Below are positions 51,881 through 60,434 of a stretch of DNA of 64,000 nt, one piece after another (the stretch's first letter is position 1; each line of letters opens with the position of its first letter). This DNA is from Psychroserpens algicola. Its GTDB lineage: Bacteria > Bacteroidota > Bacteroidia > Flavobacteriales > Flavobacteriaceae. The stretch covers positions 1-64,000 of the forward strand of contig NZ_JACNMJ010000005.1 of the NCBI RefSeq assembly GCF_014526325.1, read 5' to 3'. The translations under genes were made by a program, and so were the position numbers. Under the pieces are notes generated by a model that was not told the origin of the DNA, searched no databases, and worked only from the letters and a program-made list of their open reading frames with translations.

Positions 51881-52380
51881 TATTGTTTGGTGTATATCAA
51901 ATTCAAATCTCTTGTTTCTATAATCTGAGTAAAATCATCATTATAAACATTAATGACATTTTTAAGAGTTCTGTAAAGCTTATTATCAGAGATTGTAGAT
52001 ATGTTATCACTATATAAGACATTATTGTTATCAACATCATAAGACGAAGCAAAACTAATACTACCTTCTGCACATTCCACATCAAACTCATACTCTCCGT
52101 TCATAGATTTTGAAATAAGTAAAGTAGGGTTAAATGTATCATTAGATGATACTGTTCCGTTTGCTTCAAACATTAAGACTTCATTGTTTTGACAATTTAG
52201 TTCATCCAGTAAGTTTACGTTGAAATTTTCATCTTTATCAATATCAACTGAAAGACCAATATCGTAATTAGTTAACTGCCAGCTACCAATGATTTTAGAA
52301 TCGGTGGCTGTGTCATCACTTGAGCATGAAGTTATAGACACCAAAATCAGTGCTATAAGTAATAAAGGTTTCATTTTCAT
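51880..52380 (-). CDS. lipocalin-like lipoprotein
   Basis: A 166-residue lipoprotein (lipobox ITSC followed by SSDD, the acidic post-Cys pattern that in Bacteroidota favours surface exposure). The mature domain has the lipocalin-like opening KIIGSWQLTNYDIG and the later strand NEVLMFEANGTV. It is probably a small beta-barrel at the outer membrane; ligand unknown. A TATATTTG element lies upstream. Confidence 0.8.
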   Translation of the reverse strand: MKMKPLLLIALILVSITSCSSDDTATDSKIIGSWQLTNYDIGLSVDIDKDENFNVNLLDELNCQNNEVLMFEANGTVSSNDTFNPTLLISKSMNGEYEFDVECAEGSISFASSYDVDNNNVLYSDNISTISDNKLYRTLKNVINVYNDDFTQIIETRDLNLIYTKQ

Positions 52381-52402
52381 AAGCTATTAATCATGTATCA
52401 AC

Positions 52403-52410
52403 CAAATATA
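52403..52410 (-). promoter_or_regulatory. candidate -7 element of the lipocalin-like gene
   Basis: TATATTTG on the minus strand matches TAnnTTTG, 23 bp before the ATG at 52380. Confidence 0.45.
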
Positions 52411-52511
52411 TAGTATCAGATCTTTTAGTAACTATATATTAGATAAACACTAAAAAAAACAGTTAAAGCGAAATTTAACAGCAGATTATCTATATAGTCT
52501 GATTAGAACAC

Positions 52512-52543
52512 AAAAAAAATCCGAAGCATAATAACTTCGGATT
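52512..52543 (-). terminator. rho-independent terminator
   Basis: AATCCGAAG (52518-52526) pairs with CTTCGGATT (52535-52543). On the minus strand the stem is followed by T8. It terminates the lipoprotein gene ending at 52570. Confidence 0.88.
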
Positions 52544-52569
52544 CTATTATTTAAATACTTAGAGTGCGG

Positions 52570-53049
52570 TTAGTACACAACATCAATAGTTCCGTTTTGT
52601 AACATTAATTCAACTGGCTCTTCAGATTCACTATCATATCCGTAAAGTGTTCCAGAGAATGTCATTGTTAATCTAGAACCGTCATTAATACTAACAACAG
52701 AGCTAAAAGAATTGTCAAAACCGTAAAAGTATGTTTCTCCTTCTACAGTATATTCAAAATAATATACAGCATCAGCTCCTGTATCTCCAGCCTCAAGTCC
52801 AAATTGAATAACTCTAGTTGAATCCCCATTAATAGTAGCAGTTACATCTAATTCGGTGTAAGTATCACCATCATCTGTAAACGTATCTTCATCAACGATG
52901 ATTGAATTGAATGTAATTGTTTGTCCGTCGATAGTAACAACTAGCTCATCGCTAGCTCCACCACCATTTCCTCCATCGTCGTCACTTGAACAAGCTGTTG
53001 AAAGCACTAATCCAGTAAGAACAAATAGGTTAAGAAAAAATTTTTTCAT
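52570..53049 (-). CDS. small acidic lipoprotein of unknown function
   Basis: A 159-residue lipoprotein (lipobox VLSTAC, then SSDDDGGNGGG, an acidic glycine-rich linker typical of surface-exposed lipoproteins). The mature domain is beta-rich (ELVVTIDGQTITFNSI, YYFEYTVEGETYFYGF, RLTMTFSGTLYGY), strongly acidic, and resembles small DUF-type beta-sandwich proteins common in this family. No catalytic motif is seen. It has its own promoter and terminator. Confidence 0.78.
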   Translation of the reverse strand: MKKFFLNLFVLTGLVLSTACSSDDDGGNGGGASDELVVTIDGQTITFNSIIVDEDTFTDDGDTYTELDVTATINGDSTRVIQFGLEAGDTGADAVYYFEYTVEGETYFYGFDNSFSSVVSINDGSRLTMTFSGTLYGYDSESEEPVELMLQNGTIDVVY

Positions 53050-53079
53050 AATAAATTATTGTTGTTTTTGATTAAGCGG

Positions 53080-53109
53080 CAAATATAATATAAGAAATAT
53101 ACTACGCAA
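53080..53109 (-). promoter_or_regulatory. promoter of the small acidic lipoprotein
   Basis: On the minus strand TTG (53109-53107) and TATATTTG (53087-53080) are separated by 19 nt, a full -33/-7 match. Confidence 0.7.
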
Positions 53110-53114
53110 ATATT

Positions 53115-54440
53115 CTACATCACTATTTCCTTAGCAAACTCAAATCTCACTAATCCATCCTCATCAATAGTTGTTAAGGTAATCGGTTGTAGAGTATTCA
53201 CCAGTTCAGGATTCCAAGGTGCTTTTACTTTGACGTAGTTTTCAGTAAAACCATGAATATAGCCTTCTTTATTTTCACTCTCAAACAATACGGTTCTGTT
53301 CGTTCCTAACTGATTTTCATAAAATGCTCGTCGCTTTTTAGCAGATAAGCCTCGAAGCATTTTACTACGTTTTGCTCTGACGTTTTTAGGTACAACACCA
53401 TCTAGAGAAGCCGCGACGGTATTATCGCGTTCAGAGTAAGTAAACACATGTAAATAAGAGATGTCTAATTCATTTAAAAAATTATAGGTTTCTAAAAATA
53501 AATCATCCGTTTCACCAGGAAAACCAACAATAACGTCTACTCCAATACATGCATGAGGCATTTGCTCTTTAATTTTTTCGACACGATTTACATACAATTC
53601 TTTCATGTAGCGACGACGCATCAATTTAAGCAATGTATTACTTCCGCTTTGTAAAGGAATATGAAAATGAGGGACAAAGGTTTTGCTTTTAGATACAAAT
53701 TCTATTGTTTCATTTTTAAGCAAGTTGGGTTCGATAGATGAAATTCGTAAACGTTCAATACCTTCAACATCATCTAAAGCCTGAACCAGTTCAAAAAATG
53801 TATGCTCATGCTTTTTATTACCAAACTCCCCTTTACCATAATCACCAATATTTACACCAGTTAAAACAATTTCCTTAATGTTTTTTTCTGAAATTTCTTT
53901 AGCATTCTGGAGTACATTGTCTAGAGTATCACTTCTTGAAATCCCTCTTGCCAACGGAATGGTACAATAAGTACATTTATAATCACATCCATCCTGAACC
54001 TTCAAAAACGCTCGTGTTCGATCGCCAAAAGAGTAGCTTCCCACATAAAAGTCGGCTTCCTGAATTTCGCAGCTATGTACTTCTCCCATATCATTTTTAG
54101 AGAGGTCATTGAGATAATCGGTGATTTTAAACTTTTCGGTAGCACCAAGCACTAAATCGACACCTTCAACATCAGCGAGTTCTTGAGGTTTAAGTTGCGC
54201 ATAACAACCCACTGCAGCGACAAAGGCTTCAGGGTTTATTTTTTGTGCTTGCTTTACAATAGATTTAAAACGTTTATCCGCATTTTCAGTAACCGAACAG
54301 GTGTTAATCACATAGATATCTGCTTTATCTTTAAAATCGACACGTTCAAAGCCTTCCGAAGAAAAATTTCGTGCTATTGTAGACGTTTCAGAAAAATTAA
54401 GTTTGCAACCTAAGGTATAAAATGCGACTTTTTTATTCAT
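53115..54440 (-). CDS. mtaB: tRNA (t6A37) methylthiotransferase MtaB
   Basis: A 441-residue radical SAM enzyme that adds a methylthio group to t6A at position 37 of ANN-decoding tRNAs. The N-terminal methylthiotransferase cluster cysteines are Cys12 (LGCKLN), Cys48 (NTCSVTE) and Cys79 (VGCYAQ). The radical SAM cysteines are Cys152, Cys156 and Cys159 in GCDYKCTYCTIP. The LGCKLNFSE start separates MtaB from MiaB and RimO. A C-terminal TRAM-like region is present. Solitary gene with its own promoter. Confidence 0.93.
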   Translation of the reverse strand: MNKKVAFYTLGCKLNFSETSTIARNFSSEGFERVDFKDKADIYVINTCSVTENADKRFKSIVKQAQKINPEAFVAAVGCYAQLKPQELADVEGVDLVLGATEKFKITDYLNDLSKNDMGEVHSCEIQEADFYVGSYSFGDRTRAFLKVQDGCDYKCTYCTIPLARGISRSDTLDNVLQNAKEISEKNIKEIVLTGVNIGDYGKGEFGNKKHEHTFFELVQALDDVEGIERLRISSIEPNLLKNETIEFVSKSKTFVPHFHIPLQSGSNTLLKLMRRRYMKELYVNRVEKIKEQMPHACIGVDVIVGFPGETDDLFLETYNFLNELDISYLHVFTYSERDNTVAASLDGVVPKNVRAKRSKMLRGLSAKKRRAFYENQLGTNRTVLFESENKEGYIHGFTENYVKVKAPWNPELVNTLQPITLTTIDEDGLVRFEFAKEIVM

Positions 54441-54505
54441 ATCTTATTTAATTTCCGTGCGCGCAGAAATCTAATTATATTTACTCGTTTCTAATTTAGA
54501 GTGCG

Positions 54506-54536
54506 CAAATTTACACAATTGTTAGGCTTTTTGCAA
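54506..54536 (-). promoter_or_regulatory. promoter of mtaB
   Basis: On the minus strand TTG (54536-54534) and TAAATTTG (54513-54506) are separated by 20 nt. The ATG is 66 bp downstream. Confidence 0.65.
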
Positions 54537-54580
54537 TCTATAAGCCTGCTCTAGTATTAAAACTCAATAATTTACATCAT

Positions 54581-55732
54581 ATGTCTAAAGCTGAAGTCAG
54601 AATAAACGAAGTTATTTCCTTTTTCAAAAATAAAGATACCGTTCTTGGGTATCGAAAATTAATGGATTGTGTTATAGATACACAAGATTTAGACCTCTAC
54701 CGAGATGTTATAGCGCTAACGGATTGGAAAGAGACACATCCTGAGAAAGAAGATGAACTTATTAAGAAATCACTTGATATTTTAGAGCGTGTTTCGAAGA
54801 TTCCAATTTCCGAATATGAAACAAACAATCCTGTCGTTATTGGAAATCATTTGATAAAAAGTTATGGTCAAAACCGATTTACACTTGGTCCGATTTCGGT
54901 AAAAATACATAAAGGCGAAGTCTATGGTCTGGTAGGTGAAAACGGAAATGGTAAAACAACACTTTTACGGGTTTTAGCAAAAGAACTCAAGCACAATGAA
55001 GGTGATCTCGAATTTCGTTTTAATGCCAGCTATGATTCTGATTATGACTTAAGAACCAATTTGGTTTATATTCCGCAGCGTACTCAAAAATGGTATGGTA
55101 GTTTAAAAGACAATCTCAAATTTGTGTTGTCTAATTACGGAATTCCGCCAGAAGAAAATGAAACAAGAGTGCTTATGATGATTGCACGTTTTGGATTATG
55201 GAATTACAAACATCTAAAATGGAACGAGCTATCCTCAGGTTATAAAATGCGTTTTGAACTGGCGCGAACGTTACTACGTCAACCCGAATTACTACTACTC
55301 GATGAGCCATTAGCCAACTTAGATGTTTTGGCACAGCAAGTGATTTTAGAGGATTTGAAGTCGATGTGCAATTCAATTAATAACCCAATAGCTCTGATTT
55401 TAAGTTCTCAGCAATTGTATGAGGTTGAGAAAATTTCAGATAAAGTTATTTATTTAAAGGATGGCAAATACAAAGACAATAAAGAAGTGGTTGCCGATGA
55501 CAAAAACCAGCTTATTATTGAAATAGATTGTGAGGCCAAACGTGAGATTTTGCTAGAGGTTTTTGAAAACTTAAACTTAGAAAAACTAATTTATAATGGT
55601 GGAATTTTTGTAGCTTATTTTAATGAAAATACGCCCTTTTCTTCAGTTCTAGAAACCTTAGGAAAGCATAATATAGATGTGACCTATACCAGAAATATTA
55701 CCAAATCTACAAGACGATTTTTCGTTTCCTAA
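54581..55732 (+). CDS. ABC transporter ATP-binding protein with N-terminal helical extension
   Basis: A 383-residue protein. Residues 1-80 are a helical extension before the ATPase domain (MSKAEVRINEVISFF). The ATPase has Walker A GENGNGKTT at 119-127, signature LSSGY at 217-221 and Walker B LLLLDEP at 237-243. The usual switch histidine is replaced, since the stretch after Walker B reads ALILSSQQLYEVE. A C-terminal about 80 residues (KNQLIIEIDCEAKREILLEVFENL) form a regulatory-type domain as in ABC-2 exporters. It lies 11 bp before a large membrane protein, its likely permease. Confidence 0.8.
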   Translation: MSKAEVRINEVISFFKNKDTVLGYRKLMDCVIDTQDLDLYRDVIALTDWKETHPEKEDELIKKSLDILERVSKIPISEYETNNPVVIGNHLIKSYGQNRFTLGPISVKIHKGEVYGLVGENGNGKTTLLRVLAKELKHNEGDLEFRFNASYDSDYDLRTNLVYIPQRTQKWYGSLKDNLKFVLSNYGIPPEENETRVLMMIARFGLWNYKHLKWNELSSGYKMRFELARTLLRQPELLLLDEPLANLDVLAQQVILEDLKSMCNSINNPIALILSSQQLYEVEKISDKVIYLKDGKYKDNKEVVADDKNQLIIEIDCEAKREILLEVFENLNLEKLIYNGGIFVAYFNENTPFSSVLETLGKHNIDVTYTRNITKSTRRFFVS

Positions 55733-55743
55733 TCCAATTTCAG

Positions 55744-57525
55744 ATGAAAGCATTTATATATAAAACCAACCAGTATTTACTTGAACGTTTTCCAACCCTA
55801 TGGAACACAAGACTCGTATGGATGCTCCTTATAGCATTTGTATTGCATCTCATCTTTTTTGTGTTTGGCTTTTTTACGTTAACCAACCCTGAATTATTAC
55901 ACGAATACAGTGTAAAAGATATCTACTTTCAAAATGGCACTGTCTTTTTAAATTCGATAATTTCAATTTTACTGTTGGTGCTTTGGCTCATTTACATGTT
56001 TAAAAACAATGCCTTTAAAAATTATTATCCTACCACAACATCTAAGCTCTTCGGACAATTTTTATGTTATCTGATAATCATTTTTAGCTGCTCGGCTTTC
56101 TTTTTATCTTATAATTATGGCCTCAAATTATATATAGCGACAGAATATCCTGATGCCCAAACAAATAAAAATATTGAAGTAACTAATGATGTTGCCATGT
56201 TTTTAACACACGACATCTCAGATTATACCATAGACAAGCGTCGCTACCCGAAACCTTTTTACACCTTGTATTGTGAACAATATAGAACATGGAAAGAAGA
56301 CAGCTTACCTAAATTGGAATTTTTAGACCAGCGGTATAAATTTTACACATTAAAGACCAAAACCTTACCGAAATCGGAAAGACACAGAGAGCAAGACTCA
56401 TCCTACCTAGGATTCGTTTTTATTAGAGTCACCGATTCGCTTCGCATTTATTATTATAAAGATACGATTGTTGACCCAAGTCCTTTTGCTAAATCAGCGG
56501 TTCCTAGTTTATACAATGCCTCATTTACATTTTTTAAGTCACGACATGACAAACTAGACGATGACAGAGGTAATTATGAGTATAATCAATATTCATATCT
56601 AAATGTGGATTACTCTTACAACAGCTATCGACCAGATTTTACACTGAGGCACCAACTTAGATCTGAAAGAAACAATGCGCTATTAGATAGAAACGATACA
56701 TCGGAAATTAAAGGATTACTAGAAAACTTTATCACGCTCTCAAATCGATACAAAATCGAACATAATTTAACTTCAGAACAATGGTTTAATTTGATATATC
56801 AACCCGATGATTTTAAGGTCAAACATTTTATAAGACCTGAGCCAAAAGATGATTATGATTATTTTGATATTGAAAATTCAGAATTGACAGCAATTGAAAA
56901 GTTTCAATATGAACGACTTACAGACTTCTACTTTAATAAAGACGAATTACAGAATGTATTTTATAATATCGAAGACATCAAAGCTAGTAGCCCTTTATTT
57001 GATAGCATTCACTTTTTTATGTGGTTCTCTTTTGTCATTTCCTGCATCATCTTCATGTTTAGAGTCACTGGTTTAAAAGCGCTGTTATTTAGTATTATAA
57101 CAGTGGGTATTTTAACACTTTTTATCTCTCTACTTACTGCTTTGATATTTTATTTAATACAAGGACGTAACGATGAAATTGGCATTTATCTCATCCTTTA
57201 CTTTACTCTAATTTTAGGCACCATCATATTAGCCATACCAACTTTATTCATAAAGAAGATCAAAAAATTAGTTGTTGCTATCTGTGTGAATATTTCTATT
57301 ATAGGGTTTCCATTATATCTATTTTTAATCATTGGCATCATAACCATGCACCAAAATGATATATGCCATGCAGATCCTAATTTTTACAGTCGCAATTATG
57401 AATGCCATACATTGATGGACTTATTTGGTGTGTATTGGAGCTATATTTTATTTATAATTGGTATACTGTTTCTATTTTTCTATTCGAAAGTCATTAAAAA
57501 CTGGAAATCGCTTCCTGAAGGTTAA
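55744..57525 (+). CDS. large polytopic membrane protein, probable partner of the ABC ATPase
   Basis: A 593-residue protein I do not recognise at family level. Three N-terminal spans (about 24-45, 66-86, 104-122) are followed by an about 300-residue extracytoplasmic domain rich in Tyr, Asp and Arg (130-425), then five or six more spans to the C-terminus. A span-loop-span topology with a large outer domain recalls ABC-2 or MacB-like permeases, but no FtsX signature was identified. It is 11 bp after the ATPase and 3 bp before a solute-binding lipoprotein, so one transcript is likely. Confidence 0.65.
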   Translation: MKAFIYKTNQYLLERFPTLWNTRLVWMLLIAFVLHLIFFVFGFFTLTNPELLHEYSVKDIYFQNGTVFLNSIISILLLVLWLIYMFKNNAFKNYYPTTTSKLFGQFLCYLIIIFSCSAFFLSYNYGLKLYIATEYPDAQTNKNIEVTNDVAMFLTHDISDYTIDKRRYPKPFYTLYCEQYRTWKEDSLPKLEFLDQRYKFYTLKTKTLPKSERHREQDSSYLGFVFIRVTDSLRIYYYKDTIVDPSPFAKSAVPSLYNASFTFFKSRHDKLDDDRGNYEYNQYSYLNVDYSYNSYRPDFTLRHQLRSERNNALLDRNDTSEIKGLLENFITLSNRYKIEHNLTSEQWFNLIYQPDDFKVKHFIRPEPKDDYDYFDIENSELTAIEKFQYERLTDFYFNKDELQNVFYNIEDIKASSPLFDSIHFFMWFSFVISCIIFMFRVTGLKALLFSIITVGILTLFISLLTALIFYLIQGRNDEIGIYLILYFTLILGTIILAIPTLFIKKIKKLVVAICVNISIIGFPLYLFLIIGIITMHQNDICHADPNFYSRNYECHTLMDLFGVYWSYILFIIGILFLFFYSKVIKNWKSLPEG

Positions 57526-57528
57526 TTT

Positions 57529-59133
57529 ATGAGTCGACGTTTAAAATACCTGCTGTATAGTACCTTAGGAATTCTTTTTATTTGTTCCTGCGGAAATTCT
57601 AATGACCTCACAAAAGATCACCTAGTATTCCGCTATAACGAACACAAAAACATTGGGTCTTTAGATCCTGCTTTTGCCAAAGACAATGCCGATATCTGGG
57701 CAATCAATCAATTGTTTAACGGATTGGTTCAAATGGACGATCAACTGAATGTTCAACCATGTATTGCTAAAGACTGGACGATTTCTGAAGATGCACTCTC
57801 CTATTCTTTTGCATTGCGAAATGATGTTAAGTTTCATAAACATGAGCGCTTTGGAACCGACTCTACGCGTACTGTTGTTGCTGCTGATTTTGAATACAGT
57901 CTATTCAGGTTGTGTGACAATAAAACTGCATCTCCCGGAAGTTGGGTCGTTAATAATATATGGGATATTAAAGCAAAAAATGATTCGTTAACTATCATTT
58001 TAAAATCACCTGACCCTTCGTTTATTGGTAAACTAACCATGAAATACTGTTCTGTAGTTCCTAAAGAGATTGTAGAACACTATAACAGTGATTTTAGAGC
58101 GCATCCTGTTGGAACTGGTCCTTTCCAGTTTAAACGCTGGGAAGAAAATTTAAAGTTAGTTTTCAGAAGAAATGATCAGTATTTCGAATTCGATAAAAAT
58201 GGAAATCAATTGCCATACCTTGAAGCCGTTGCCATCACTTTTTTACCAGACAAACAGAGTGAGTTTTTGCAATTTGCACAAGGCAATATCGATTTTGTTT
58301 CTGGCTTAGATGCATCATACAAAGATGAAGTATTAACGGCTACAGGGCAACTTCGTGAGAACTATGCTACTGATGTCAATATGATTCGAGGGCCTTATCT
58401 CAATACAGAATACCTGGCGTTTTTTATGGATTCTGATATTCCAGAAATGCAATCACAACTCTTACGACAAGCCATTAATTATGGCTTTGATAAAGAAAAA
58501 ATGATGACCTACTTACGTAATGGCATTGGTATTCCAGCCCATGGAGGTTTTATACCTAAAGGTCTTCCAGGTTACGATGCATCAATTGGTTTTACATTTC
58601 AGCCTGAAAAAGCAAAACAACTTGTAGAGCAATTTAAGCAAGAGTCAGGAATTTCTAATCCGGAAATCACTATAACCACCACGAGTAATTATCTGAGTTT
58701 TTGCGAATACATTCAAAGAGAACTTCAAAAAATTGGTATCATAGTAAATGTAGATGTGATTCCTGCAGCAACTTTAAAAGATGCAAAAGCTAACGGCAAA
58801 TTAGATATGTTTAGAGCGAGTTGGGTTGCCGATTATCCTGATGCTGAAAATTACTTATCCTTATATTCCAGTAAGAATTTTGCGCCTAATGGTCCAAATT
58901 ATACACATTTCCGAAGTGAACAATTTGATGCCTGGTATCAAAAAGCTTTTACGGTTACAGACATTAAAGAACGAGAATTGCTCTATTCAAAAATGGATAG
59001 TTTGGTTATGGCATCTACTCCAATAGTGCCGCTTTTTTATGATGAAGTGGTACGGTTTACGAGAAAAAGTGTATCTGGTTTGGGAATAAACCCTATCAAT
59101 CTGTTAGATTTGAAACGGGTTAAGAAAGATTAG
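57529..59133 (+). CDS. solute-binding lipoprotein, family 5 (peptide/nickel type)
   Basis: A 534-residue lipoprotein (lipobox FICSC, Cys21). The SBP_bac_5 pattern is clear: LDPAFAKDNADIWAINQLFNGL near the start, the VVAADFEYSLFRL signature at about residue 120, the HPVGTGPFQFKRW motif near 197, and YRASWVADYPDAENYLSLY-like text (FRASWVADYPDAENYL) near 425. Family members bind peptides or other small solutes for ABC importers. The usual Dpp/Opp permeases are missing; instead it follows an exporter-like ATPase and membrane protein by 3 bp. Ligand unknown. Confidence 0.88.
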   Translation: MSRRLKYLLYSTLGILFICSCGNSNDLTKDHLVFRYNEHKNIGSLDPAFAKDNADIWAINQLFNGLVQMDDQLNVQPCIAKDWTISEDALSYSFALRNDVKFHKHERFGTDSTRTVVAADFEYSLFRLCDNKTASPGSWVVNNIWDIKAKNDSLTIILKSPDPSFIGKLTMKYCSVVPKEIVEHYNSDFRAHPVGTGPFQFKRWEENLKLVFRRNDQYFEFDKNGNQLPYLEAVAITFLPDKQSEFLQFAQGNIDFVSGLDASYKDEVLTATGQLRENYATDVNMIRGPYLNTEYLAFFMDSDIPEMQSQLLRQAINYGFDKEKMMTYLRNGIGIPAHGGFIPKGLPGYDASIGFTFQPEKAKQLVEQFKQESGISNPEITITTTSNYLSFCEYIQRELQKIGIIVNVDVIPAATLKDAKANGKLDMFRASWVADYPDAENYLSLYSSKNFAPNGPNYTHFRSEQFDAWYQKAFTVTDIKERELLYSKMDSLVMASTPIVPLFYDEVVRFTRKSVSGLGINPINLLDLKRVKKD

Positions 59134-59139
59134 ACTAAG

Positions 59140-59469
59140 CTAATCGTCTAACTGTTTTCCAATATCCTGAATTTCATTTTTTTCTACAACGACTGTTTTC
59201 TTCCAGTTTTTCTTAAGAAGATAATAGAACAAGTACATGGTTCCTAGTCCAAATGGAATTGCTACTAAGGTGAGTAATAAATTATTATCCCAGTCAAATC
59301 CTAACCCTAAAACCTCATCTAGAACACCTAATATAATTCCGCCAGCAAAAGCTCCTGCGTAATAAGAAATCACGCCAAGGATTGCAAAAACCCATTTATT
59401 TTGTTTGTATTCTTCGGCTAATCTGTAGAAATATCTGCCAATAACGAAAAGAATAATGATGGATAACAT
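59140..59469 (-). CDS. small membrane protein
   Basis: A 109-residue protein with three hydrophobic stretches (about 2-14, 28-52 and 66-88) separated by polar loops (EEYKQNKW, DEVLGLGFDWDNN), and a charged C-terminal tail. No known family. The gene is convergent with the solute-binding protein gene across 6 bp, and no classical terminator separates them. Confidence 0.65.
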   Translation of the reverse strand: MLSIIILFVIGRYFYRLAEEYKQNKWVFAILGVISYYAGAFAGGIILGVLDEVLGLGFDWDNNLLLTLVAIPFGLGTMYLFYYLLKKNWKKTVVVEKNEIQDIGKQLDD

Positions 59470-59517
59470 ACGTAAAGTTTGTTTAGAATTTGTAGATAAT
59501 AAAGTTAGACAAATAAT

Positions 59518-60417
59518 CTATTCTACCGTAAAATAATAAATATCATCTTCTCCTTTTCCTTTAGGACGTCTGGAAGAAAAATAACCTTCAGACATATCGT
59601 CATTAAGGATATAACAAAAATCGTCACTTCTAGAATTAATTGGTTTTGGTAATAAAACGGGTGTTTCGGTATCTGGATTTCCATTTAAATCATAACTGTA
59701 AATATCCAAACCACCAACACCTCCAACACGATCAGATGCGAAATACAACACATTATTTTTACTTACAAACGGGAACATATCGCGTCTAGGTGAATTTATT
59801 TTCTTTCCTAAATTCTCAACCTCGCCATATTCTCCATTACCTAGTATTTTCACTTTAAATAAATCGGTTTGACCATGAGCACCATGTGCATTTGAAGTAA
59901 AATACATGGTTGAGCCATCCGGACTTACAACAGCATGTCCATAATTATATTTTGGGTCACAAAATGGTAAAGGTTCAAAATTGGTCCAGCCACGACCTTC
60001 AATATACTCGCCTCTCTGAATGTTTAAATTAATAGATTTTAATTTGCGCTTATAAGATTTTCCGCGTTTCATAAAATTGGTTGTGACATACATGTATTTA
60101 CCATCAGGACTGAAGCCTGCACTAGAGGTATTAAACACAAAATCTTCAGACTTAATAAACTGTTTTGGATTAATAATTTCTCCATCAGCAACTTTTTGTG
60201 CTTCAAACATGGTGTAGATTAAACGTTTATCATGATCTCGTCTAGCTCTATTTCTATTATCGAGCATATAGGATGTATAGTATACTTTATCGCCTTTATA
60301 AAAAACGACACCATATTGACTTTTATCATCATTAAGGCTTAAGTTTTTAATCGTGTAGGTTTGAGAATACCCGAAATTTAGTATCAATACTAAAATGATA
60401 CTGCAAATAAACTTCAT
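59518..60417 (-). CDS. secreted PD40/WD40-like beta-propeller protein
   Basis: A 299-residue exported protein. The start at 60417 (MKFICSIILVLILNFGYSQ) gives a clean signal peptide; the longer reading from 60450 would overlap the upstream gene and add 11 hydrophilic residues. PD40-type blades are visible (SAGFSPDGKYMYVTTNF, AVVSPDGSTMYFTSNAHG, NVLYFASDRVGG, YFSSRRP). Such propellers often sit in OmpA- or TolB-related envelope proteins. Here it stands alone without an OmpA domain. Function unknown. Confidence 0.8.
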   Translation of the reverse strand: MKFICSIILVLILNFGYSQTYTIKNLSLNDDKSQYGVVFYKGDKVYYTSYMLDNRNRARRDHDKRLIYTMFEAQKVADGEIINPKQFIKSEDFVFNTSSAGFSPDGKYMYVTTNFMKRGKSYKRKLKSINLNIQRGEYIEGRGWTNFEPLPFCDPKYNYGHAVVSPDGSTMYFTSNAHGAHGQTDLFKVKILGNGEYGEVENLGKKINSPRRDMFPFVSKNNVLYFASDRVGGVGGLDIYSYDLNGNPDTETPVLLPKPINSRSDDFCYILNDDMSEGYFSSRRPKGKGEDDIYYFTVE

Positions 60418-60434
60418 GCTTTTATGATTTAAGG

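Noticed and set aside
59110-59160. Hairpin TTAGAC/GTCTAA or GATTAG/CTAATC between convergent genes
   Set aside because: Short stem with no T-run on either strand, so not called a terminator.
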